From Bacteroides sp. (GTDB taxonomy: Bacteria > Bacteroidota > Bacteroidia > Bacteroidales > SM23-62), in assembly GCA_030592145.1 (NCBI GenBank), contig JAUVKJ010000113.1, positions 1-6,178 of the forward strand: a stretch of DNA of 6,178 nucleotides, given 5' to 3'. A program made the position numbers and the translations under genes. This document shows, in pieces, positions 1 to 6,178 of the stretch (position 1 is the stretch's first letter; the number at the start of each line of letters is the position of its first letter). The notes under the pieces are model-generated. The model saw only the letters and a program-made list of their open reading frames with translations. It searched no databases and had not been told where the DNA came from.

Positions 1-1685
1 ATCTGAATTCCTACCTGGGAGAAAATGCAAAATCATTCACCGATGACGATCAATACGGGTTTTACCTGCAGCCTCTTTCAGAGATCCATCTGAACTCAAA
101 GGAGGAAGGGGAATTTGAAGCGGGTACAGACAAGGTTTACATCTTTGTTTTCATTATTATTGCCCCGCTGATCCTGGTCATAGCCTGCGTGAACTTCATG
201 AACCTGGCGACTGCAAAATCGGCAGCCAGGTCGAAAGAAGTGGCATTACGGAAAGTTGTCGGCGCCACCCGGTGGCAGATCAGTATACAGTTCCTCTCGG
301 AATCCGTCATTTTCAGTTTTGTTGCTCTTTTCCTGTCATTTGTGGTGCTGGAGTTATTGCTTCGTCCGTTTAATTCGTATACGGGCAAGGACCTTGATAT
401 TTTCTATCTTGACAAACTGTACCTGCTTCCAATCTTCCTTCTTGGAGCTTTTCTCCTGGGTGTTTTTTCAGGCAGCTATCCTGCCTTTTACCTCTCTTCT
501 TTCAAGGTCCTGAATATCCTGAGAGGAAGGAGTTTTGAGGGAACGTACAGTACCCGGTTAAGGGGTTTTCTTGTACTGTCACAGTTCACCGTATCCATCA
601 TCCTGTTCATCTCAAGCATGATCATTCACCAGCAGGTAAGGTTTTTCAGGGAAACGAATCTCGGATTTAACCGGAACAATATTGTCGTGGTTCAGCGGGC
701 TTATGCCTTACAGGATAAGAGCGAAGAGTTTAAGAAAGTATTGCTGAAACATCCCCGAATCAATTCAGCAGCTGTATCTGTGGCTCTTCCGGGGAGGACA
801 TTTGAACAGTTTCCCTTCCGGGTTGATACACTGGATGGTGGACGGCTGGTCTATTTTCGTCCCATGGTAGCCGACTTCGATTTTCTAAGTACCATGCAGA
901 TGCATGTAGTATCGGGAGAATTCTACAAACGTGATGACAGTACCTGTTACAGTTCCATTCTGATCAATGAGACAGCTGCAAGGGAGATGGGGGTTAAGAA
1001 TCCTGTCGGAATGAAGGTTTCAGGGATAAGTGTCATGGGAAGTGAAATGGAGTATACGATAAAGGGCGTTGTAAAAGATTACCATTTTGAATCGCTGCGC
1101 CATGAGATCAAACCACTGGCGATCGGACTGATGCACAAAAAAGCACATCCCCAGTACCTCTCAGTCAGGATCTCGGGAGAAGAAATGGATGAAACCCTGG
1201 AATACATCCGGATGGCATGGAAAAAGTTTGTCAGGGATGAACCATTTGATTATTATTTCCTTGACAGCTACCTGAATGCCCTCTACGATGAGGAGGAGAC
1301 AACGGCCCAGATATTCACCATTTTTTCTTTCCTGGCCATTTTTATTGCCACCCTTGGACTGTTCGGAATGGCATCCCATACAGCCGAGCAGAAGACCAGG
1401 GAGATCGGGATACGGAAAGCCATGGGAGCCTCCATGCCCAATATTACGCTTATGTTATCCACCCAGTTCACGAAATGGGTGGTATGGGCCAACCTGATCG
1501 CATTCCCGGTGGCCTACCTGGGGATGAAACTCTGGCTTGGGAAATTTTCATATCATATTGATATTGAAGCCTGGCTGTTCTTTCTTGCAGCCATACTGGC
1601 CCTTGCCATCGCCCTGATCACGGTTGTCTATCAGGCAATGCGATCGGCCCGGGCTAACCCTGTGGAGGCTTTGCAATACGAGTAA
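1..1685 (+). CDS. MacB/FtsX-type ABC transporter permease, 5'-truncated by the window edge
   Basis: This is the membrane subunit of a MacB/LolCE-like (type VII) ABC transporter, acting in the inner membrane and periplasm; the cargo is unknown. The frame is open from base 3 to the TAA at 1683-1685, giving 560 visible residues. The complete neighbour has 810, so about 250 N-terminal residues (first membrane helix and most of the first periplasmic domain) lie outside. In visible numbering: end of periplasmic domain 1 (to about 45), helices near 47-69, 96-119, 139-163 and 188-208, second periplasmic MacB_PCD-like domain about 210-425, and helices near 436-457, 488-510 and 522-544. FtsX coupling segments are seen at 78-87 (EVALRKVVGA) and 467-476 (EIGIRKAMGA). 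It ends in NPVEALQYE, closely matching the neighbour's NPADALRYE. The GTG at 189 is an internal valine inside a membrane helix, not a start. Family is secure by eye; substrate and partner ATPase are not visible. Confidence 0.93.
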   Translation, partial: LNSYLGENAKSFTDDDQYGFYLQPLSEIHLNSKEEGEFEAGTDKVYIFVFIIIAPLILVIACVNFMNLATAKSAARSKEVALRKVVGATRWQISIQFLSESVIFSFVALFLSFVVLELLLRPFNSYTGKDLDIFYLDKLYLLPIFLLGAFLLGVFSGSYPAFYLSSFKVLNILRGRSFEGTYSTRLRGFLVLSQFTVSIILFISSMIIHQQVRFFRETNLGFNRNNIVVVQRAYALQDKSEEFKKVLLKHPRINSAAVSVALPGRTFEQFPFRVDTLDGGRLVYFRPMVADFDFLSTMQMHVVSGEFYKRDDSTCYSSILINETAAREMGVKNPVGMKVSGISVMGSEMEYTIKGVVKDYHFESLRHEIKPLAIGLMHKKAHPQYLSVRISGEEMDETLEYIRMAWKKFVRDEPFDYYFLDSYLNALYDEEETTAQIFTIFSFLAIFIATLGLFGMASHTAEQKTREIGIRKAMGASMPNITLMLSTQFTKWVVWANLIAFPVAYLGMKLWLGKFSYHIDIEAWLFFLAAILALAIALITVVYQAMRSARANPVEALQYE

Positions 1686-1745
1686 ATTATTTGTAACAAT
1701 CCTTTATGACTATCGTCTAATTAATAACCCCATTTTTAACAATCA
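1686..1745 (+). other. AT-rich intergenic leader between the two permease genes
   Basis: Sixty bases separate the stop of the first permease from the ATG of the second, with only 15 G/C bases (25%), far below the flanking genes. No purine-rich Shine-Dalgarno stretch precedes the ATG; the last bases before it read TTTTTAACAATCA. Weak or absent SD and an A/T-rich upstream region are usual for Bacteroidota start sites. I found no convincing TTG / TAnnTTTG promoter pair and no terminator hairpin with a U-tract, so read-through from the upstream gene is the simplest model. A weak internal promoter cannot be excluded. Confidence 0.45.
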
Positions 1746-4178
1746 ATGTTCAGAAGTTTTTTAAAAGTTGCCATCCGCAATATTATACGGCAGAGAGCCT
1801 ATGCCCTGATCAATGTATTGGGACTGGCCACCGGGATTGCCTGCAGCATATTAATCACACTCTTTATTATTTATGAGAGCAGCTTCGATAATTTCCATGA
1901 AAATGCCGACCGGATCGTCCGGGTCTGGATTAACGGGCAACTGGCTGAATCAAAGATCTCCGGTGCGTATACTGCCGTGCCTACCGGACCCATTTTCCTG
2001 GATGAGATCCCCGAGGTGGTCAATTATTGCCGCATTGAGACAAACGATAATGTACTTATCCGGCAAGGAGACAGGACCTTTCTTGAGGATGATTTTTACT
2101 GGGCTGACTCCGGCTTTTTCGAGATTTTCACCTTTCCCCTTGTCAGCGGAGACCCTTCCACGGTGCTTACCGAGCCCCGTTCCATGGTGATATCGGAGAA
2201 GATGGCTAAAAAATATTTCGGTGACGAAAATCCCATGGGCAGGACACTTAATGTATTTACAGACAGTGTCGATTACCGGATAACCGGGGTCATGAAAAAC
2301 ATCCCGGATAACAGTCACATCTTTTGTGATTTTGTGGTGGACTTCCAGAGTAACCGGAATGCTGACCGGACGCAGTGGACCAGTAATAATATTTTCACTT
2401 ATCTTCTGCTCGATGAGGAAATGGATCTGGAAAAACTGGATGAAAAGTTTGATCCGATCGCCCGGAAATATGTGGGCCCGGAGATCAAACAATTCATCGG
2501 GGTCAGCCTGGAGGACTGGGAAGCCGCCGGAAACTATTACCGGCTCAAATCACAGCCCCTGCCTGACATTCATTTCAATACAGATATTGAACATGACATG
2601 AGGCCTTCGAGCGATAAGAAATACGTCTATATTTTCTCGCTGATCGCACTCTTCATAATCATCATTGCCTGTATCAATTTTCTGAACCTGTCCACTGCCC
2701 GTTCTGCCGGGAGGGCAAGGGAGGTCGGTTTGAGAAAGGTGGTGGGTTCGACAAAGGGACAACTGGTCTGGCAGTTTCTTGCGGAGTCATTCATTATGGT
2801 TGTGATCGCCCTGGTACTGGCACTTCTGATCGTTGAGCTCGTTTTGCCGGTTTTTCAGAATCAGACCCGGGTAGCCCTTTCTGTCAATTATTTTTCAGAC
2901 TGGTACAGGATTCCCGCACTTCTTGGTTTTGCCCTGTTGGTCGGATTGATGGCCGGTTCCTACCCGGCCTTTTTCCTTGCTTCATTCAGGCCGGTAGCCG
3001 TGCTGACAGGTAAGCTGGAAGCGGGGACAAGGAGCAGTAAACTGCGCAGTATCCTGGTGATCTTTCAGTTCGGGATCTCCATCTTCATCATATTAAGCAC
3101 CCTGGTTATCAGCAGGCAACTAAACTATCTTGTCAACAAGGAACTCGGGTTTTACAAGGACCAGCTCGTGGTGCTTCAGCGTTTCAGTGTTGTCGGACAC
3201 GAAAGGGTGGAAACCTTTAAACAGGAGATCTCGAAGATCCCCGGTGTAATATCCTCGGCATCTTCCACCATGGTACCCGGACATACCAATAATTACAACG
3301 GCTTCATGATGGAAGAAAGGCCGCTCGGGCAAACCTTCCTTCTGGAGGTGAACTGGGCGGATTATGATTTCCCCGAAACCTATGGACTGACGATTTCGGA
3401 AGGGAGGTTCCTTAGTAGGAAATATGCATCAGACAGCAGCAATATAATTATCAACGAGGCAACTGTCAGGAATTTTGGGATTAAAAATCCACTGAAAACA
3501 AGGTTCATCCAGCCAGGCGAGGACGCCATTGAAATAAACCGGATGCCCGTCGTAAGAGTAATGAACGATTTTCATATTGCCTCACTGCATACAGAGATCC
3601 GGCCATACATGATCCGGTGCAGGCCGGCGGACTGGAACTGGGTGCCCTACCTGACGATGCGGCTGGAAGCACAGAATATGCAGGGAACCCTGAAACAGGT
3701 TGAAAATGTCTGGGCGGAATTCACCCATGACCAGCCATTCCAGTATTTTTTCCTTGACGATGATTTTGCATCAAAATATGAGCAGGAGAAACGTACCAGG
3801 GTCATATTTATGGTGTTTTCCATCCTGGCTATTTTGGTGGCTTCCCTGGGTTTATTGGGACTGACCGCGTTTACAACGGAGCAGCGGACAAAGGAGATCG
3901 GTATCCGGAAAGCGATGGGGGCAAGCGCCCTGCAGGTTGTACGTCTGATCTCCAGGGAGACCGTAATCCTCATCGTCATTGCAACCCTGCTCGCATGGCC
4001 CGTATCTTTCTATTTTACCCGGAATTGGCTGAATGATTTTGCATACCGGATCGATATGGGTTTTGCCCCTTTCCTGCTGTCCTTTGCATTTGCCCTGATC
4101 ATCTCCCTGGTCACCATCAGCTTCCAGACCGTTGCGGTGGCCCTGAAAAACCCGGCAGACGCCTTGAGGTATGAGTAG
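1746..4178 (+). CDS. MacB/FtsX-type ABC transporter permease (complete, 810 aa, double FtsX domain)
   Basis: This is a complete inner-membrane permease of the large Bacteroidota FtsX family, related to MacB and LolC/E exporters, which couple cytoplasmic ATP hydrolysis to movement of a periplasmic domain. Helix 1 lies near residues 19-43, after a short basic cytoplasmic N-terminus (MFRSFLKVAIRNIIRQR). The first periplasmic MacB_PCD-like domain spans about 45-290, with helices near 293-315, 346-368, 389-412 and 434-456. A second periplasmic domain covers about 458-680, followed by helices near 685-708, 738-760 and 773-795. The eight predicted helices form two PCD-FtsX halves, like two MacB membrane units fused. 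Cytoplasmic coupling segments are at 326-335 (EVGLRKVVGS) and 717-726 (EIGIRKAMGA). The ATG at 1746 gives the expected family N-terminus. There is no ATP-binding domain, so a separate ATPase is required. It lies 60 bases after a paralogue, suggesting one operon. Substrate is unknown; lipoproteins, peptides or toxic small molecules are possibilities from the wider family only. Confidence 0.95.
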   Translation: MFRSFLKVAIRNIIRQRAYALINVLGLATGIACSILITLFIIYESSFDNFHENADRIVRVWINGQLAESKISGAYTAVPTGPIFLDEIPEVVNYCRIETNDNVLIRQGDRTFLEDDFYWADSGFFEIFTFPLVSGDPSTVLTEPRSMVISEKMAKKYFGDENPMGRTLNVFTDSVDYRITGVMKNIPDNSHIFCDFVVDFQSNRNADRTQWTSNNIFTYLLLDEEMDLEKLDEKFDPIARKYVGPEIKQFIGVSLEDWEAAGNYYRLKSQPLPDIHFNTDIEHDMRPSSDKKYVYIFSLIALFIIIIACINFLNLSTARSAGRAREVGLRKVVGSTKGQLVWQFLAESFIMVVIALVLALLIVELVLPVFQNQTRVALSVNYFSDWYRIPALLGFALLVGLMAGSYPAFFLASFRPVAVLTGKLEAGTRSSKLRSILVIFQFGISIFIILSTLVISRQLNYLVNKELGFYKDQLVVLQRFSVVGHERVETFKQEISKIPGVISSASSTMVPGHTNNYNGFMMEERPLGQTFLLEVNWADYDFPETYGLTISEGRFLSRKYASDSSNIIINEATVRNFGIKNPLKTRFIQPGEDAIEINRMPVVRVMNDFHIASLHTEIRPYMIRCRPADWNWVPYLTMRLEAQNMQGTLKQVENVWAEFTHDQPFQYFFLDDDFASKYEQEKRTRVIFMVFSILAILVASLGLLGLTAFTTEQRTKEIGIRKAMGASALQVVRLISRETVILIVIATLLAWPVSFYFTRNWLNDFAYRIDMGFAPFLLSFAFALIISLVTISFQTVAVALKNPADALRYE

Positions 4179-4210
4179 CCTGGCTGCTATTCAACCATTA
4201 GTTTAATGGT
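4172..4210. terminator. Adjacent inverted repeats over the convergent stop codons (possible bidirectional terminator)
   Basis: Two hairpins sit side by side where the two genes meet. The first pairs 4172-4179 (TGAGTAGC) with 4186-4193 (GCTATTCA) around a 6-base loop. It is 8 pairs in the + transcript, including one G-U, and has an A-C mismatch in the - transcript. It contains both stop codons. The second is a perfect 7-base inverted repeat, 4194-4200 (ACCATTA) and 4204-4210 (TAATGGT), with a 3-base loop inside the end of the minus-strand gene. Neither is GC-rich nor followed by a clear U-tract, so intrinsic termination is only a suggestion. Chance pairing is possible. Confidence 0.3.
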
Positions 4211-6178
4211 CTCCACCTGCATGCCGGACCTGATCTGGAGGATGTACATACCCCGGGAGATCTCAGGGGGAAGCACCAGGGAGTTCACACCGGGAGACAT
4301 CACCCGTACGCTACTCATCATGCGCTGCCCGTTCAGCCTGTAGATTTCAAGTGCAGCCTCAATTGGTGAAGATCCTGTGTACAGGATCCGGAGATGATCC
4401 CTGGCGGGATTCGGATACACCTGCCAGGCAGACTCGTTGAATTCCCGGAGTTGAAGTCCCACAGACCCCCCGCTGTTTGAAAACCGTTCAAAAAATTCCT
4501 GGTAATAGATATTTACCAGGGTGGCATCATGGATGACAAGGGTGTTCTCATCGTTCCTTACATCGGCAGCAGTGCTCCAGTTATGGCAGCCCACCCAGAG
4601 GACGGGTTCCTGGCCGGTACGGTCAATCAGCATGTATTTATGGTGCATGATCCCTGTTTCGGATGTTTCGAGGAACATGTTGCCAAGTGAGCCTTCCAGG
4701 GTGCTGACCACGGTGCTTGAGCAATTTGATTTGGTGTTAACCAGGACCCTGACGGCCAATCCGGCTTCGTGTTGATCCTCAAGAATATAACCGATATCCG
4801 ATTTGGTGATCAGCATGGTGGCAACCGAGATATCCTTCTTTGCCAGGTTCAGGGTCTCCTTGATCTTTGCGTGGACGTTGTCAGAGGGACTAAAGTAGCA
4901 TTCCACCTGCCTTCCCCCGATGATAAATTCATGTGGCGTATTATCCATCTTTGATGCCCCGAAAAGAGCTTTTCCCTGGTCGGGCTGTGCCCCGCCGGAG
5001 CCAAACATCTCGTTAAATTCAAGTGTATAGGCTATGGCAAGGCTCTGATCCTGCAATAGGATCACGGAGTTCGGATCTTTATTTACCTGTCCGTCCGTAA
5101 AATTGGTTGAACCGGTCCATACAACAGGCACATTGGAGTCGCTGGCATTGGCATCAAAAACAACGAATTTATTATGCATGATCCCGATGACAGGGTAATT
5201 ACTCGGAGGACTGATGATCTTGCCGATGGCGGGATCAAGGTTGGCGAAACCTGTGTTGTTGGCGGTTCCGTCATGTATGACCCGCACCGTAACTCCACGT
5301 GAATGGGCTGCGTTCAGTGCAGCCGTGATATCAGACACCTCAACAAGATTAAAGTTATAGATTGTGAAATCAATGCTTTCCTGTGCCCTGTTTATGTGGT
5401 TGATCAGGGTATCATCCAGGGCCCTGTAAACACGCAGGGCATCCACACCGGTTGAAACTGAGGTATCTACCTCCCTGTTAAAGTACACATTAATATTCCC
5501 GCTTGAATTGGACCGGGTGATATAGATTTTTGGATCAAGCATGGCGGTATCCTCTCCTGAAACCGAAAAGATACTGACATAAAAGAGTTCTGAAGGGGTG
5601 GCTCCGGTGAGAGAGATCCTGTGATTGCTGGTATCGCCCGGAACCGAGTCATGACCTTTTTCCAGTGCAGGTGTATTTCCATAAAGGATTTCCGTGCTTC
5701 CCTTGATATTGGTCTCCCAGTTAAGGTCGAAACCGGTCTGGGAAAGATTTGATAATGCCGGCACCCCGGTAAAGAAAATCGGACTGGTCTGCTCGATATC
5801 GTCCAGGTCGCGGGGAAGCATCTGGAAGGTTGACTTATACCTGGAACAGATCCCTGTAAGGTTCACCGTACCCGTGGGAACAACCGACCCGACAATGGGC
5901 GAATCCCGGTAGATCCTTACTTCTCCCTGCTTTCCCTGGTAGTTAACTATATAGTTTTTGTCTCCCGCAAAGGTGCCGGATGCATTAACAAAGGATACGT
6001 TATTGAACTGGATCAGCTGTCCCTCATAACTGGCATCCATCTGGTCCGGTGTGATCACGGTGGGTTCCGGAAGGGGATTACCAGAGGATACAACATCCAC
6101 GCTGCTGACAGGATCGATCTCCAGCAGATCTGAATATAATTTTGTTTTTCCGCTGACTGTAATCTTATCCCCGCGGAC
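4187..6178 (-). CDS. Secreted PLD-like (twin HKD) protein with OB-like repeats, FN3-like domain and T9SS sorting domain, 5'-truncated
   Basis: A predicted exported phosphodiesterase of the phospholipase D superfamily, perhaps a nuclease or phospholipase. The frame is open to the window edge, giving 663 visible residues (residue 1 at 6178); the start and presumed signal peptide lie outside. In order: the end of one OB-like repeat (about 1-38), a second OB-like domain (about 40-128, ending in LPRDLDDI), an FN3-like domain (about 132-222), PLD half 1 (about 227-393), PLD half 2 (about 422-568) and a T9SS type A sorting domain (about 583-663, with VYPNPARDHLRI, then RGMYILQI, and a KLMVE end). 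HKD 1 is HNKFVVFD (H335, K337, D342) followed by GSTN (356-359) and E387. HKD 2 is HHKYMLID (H512, K514, D519) followed by GCHN (530-533) and E561. Both catalytic sets are intact in one chain, so it could form the active site without dimerising. The GTG at 6100 is internal, not the start. PLD and T9SS assignments are strong; OB and FN3 calls are moderate; the substrate is inference. Confidence 0.9.
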   Translation of the reverse strand, partial: VRGDKITVSGKTKLYSDLLEIDPVSSVDVVSSGNPLPEPTVITPDQMDASYEGQLIQFNNVSFVNASGTFAGDKNYIVNYQGKQGEVRIYRDSPIVGSVVPTGTVNLTGICSRYKSTFQMLPRDLDDIEQTSPIFFTGVPALSNLSQTGFDLNWETNIKGSTEILYGNTPALEKGHDSVPGDTSNHRISLTGATPSELFYVSIFSVSGEDTAMLDPKIYITRSNSSGNINVYFNREVDTSVSTGVDALRVYRALDDTLINHINRAQESIDFTIYNFNLVEVSDITAALNAAHSRGVTVRVIHDGTANNTGFANLDPAIGKIISPPSNYPVIGIMHNKFVVFDANASDSNVPVVWTGSTNFTDGQVNKDPNSVILLQDQSLAIAYTLEFNEMFGSGGAQPDQGKALFGASKMDNTPHEFIIGGRQVECYFSPSDNVHAKIKETLNLAKKDISVATMLITKSDIGYILEDQHEAGLAVRVLVNTKSNCSSTVVSTLEGSLGNMFLETSETGIMHHKYMLIDRTGQEPVLWVGCHNWSTAADVRNDENTLVIHDATLVNIYYQEFFERFSNSGGSVGLQLREFNESAWQVYPNPARDHLRILYTGSSPIEAALEIYRLNGQRMMSSVRVMSPGVNSLVLPPEISRGMYILQIRSGMQVETIKLMVE

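Noticed and set aside
189..191. GTG as the start of the first permease (498 aa)
   Set aside because: The frame is open for 62 further codons to the window edge. Those codons encode the end of the periplasmic domain and most of the preceding membrane helix, so the gene is truncated by the window rather than starting here.
1671..1693. Possible Bacteroidota promoter (TTG ... ATTATTTG) ahead of the second permease
   Set aside because: The -7 candidate misses the first two bases of TAnnTTTG and its spacing to the TTG is about 12 bases, well short of the usual 19-21 or so. It also overlaps the end of the upstream gene.
1950..2492. A 180-codon open frame on the minus strand
   Set aside because: It lies wholly inside the conserved first periplasmic domain of the complete permease. 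It has no recognisable domain and reads as the complement of a real coding frame.
4521..4954. Two plus-strand open frames inside the PLD-like gene
   Set aside because: They are opposite the second HKD half and the region just before it, which carry clear family motifs on the minus strand. The plus-strand translations are low-complexity with no domain.
4179..6178. A functional system linking the permeases and the PLD-like protein
   Set aside because: The genes are convergent, share no domain or regulatory signal I can see, and T9SS cargo does not need an FtsX-type exporter. Adjacency alone is not enough.
1..6178. tRNA, rRNA, CRISPR array, insertion sequence or riboswitch
   Set aside because: Almost the entire window is coding. 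I found no spaced direct repeats, transposase-like frame, terminal inverted repeats or tRNA-like sequence, and the only gaps are 60 and 8 bases.

Overview
The window carries the 3' part of one large ABC-transporter permease gene, a complete second permease gene of the same family, and, facing them, a truncated gene for a secreted protein with two phospholipase D (HKD) motifs. The last gene ends in a type IX secretion (T9SS) C-terminal sorting domain. That domain, the roughly 800-residue double-FtsX permeases in tandem, the AT-rich leader without a Shine-Dalgarno sequence and the moderate GC content all point to a member of the Bacteroidota. The sequence does not allow a reliable call below phylum.

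Layout. Positions 1-1685 (+) hold a permease gene open at the left edge. A 60-base AT-rich gap (1686-1745) follows, then the complete 810-residue paralogue (1746-4178, +). The two are probably co-transcribed. Only 8 bases separate the second permease stop from the stop of the convergent PLD-like gene (4187-6178, -). That gene runs off the right edge without a credible start. Inverted repeats cover the two facing stops and may help end transcription.

How the genes work together. Both permeases have the MacB_PCD-FtsX-MacB_PCD-FtsX arrangement of MacB/LolCE-like (type VII) exporters and need an ATPase that is not in the window. Their cargo cannot be told from sequence. The PLD-like protein is predicted to leave the cell by T9SS and act at the surface or outside, on a phosphodiester such as nucleic acid or phospholipid. 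Nothing in the window ties it functionally to the permeases. Convergent neighbours with separate transcripts are the simplest reading.

Overall the region looks like ordinary Bacteroidota chromosome. I see no mobile element, CRISPR array, RNA gene or clearly new system. The most notable item is the domain combination of the PLD-like exoprotein: tandem OB-like repeats, FN3-like domain, twin HKD and T9SS tail.
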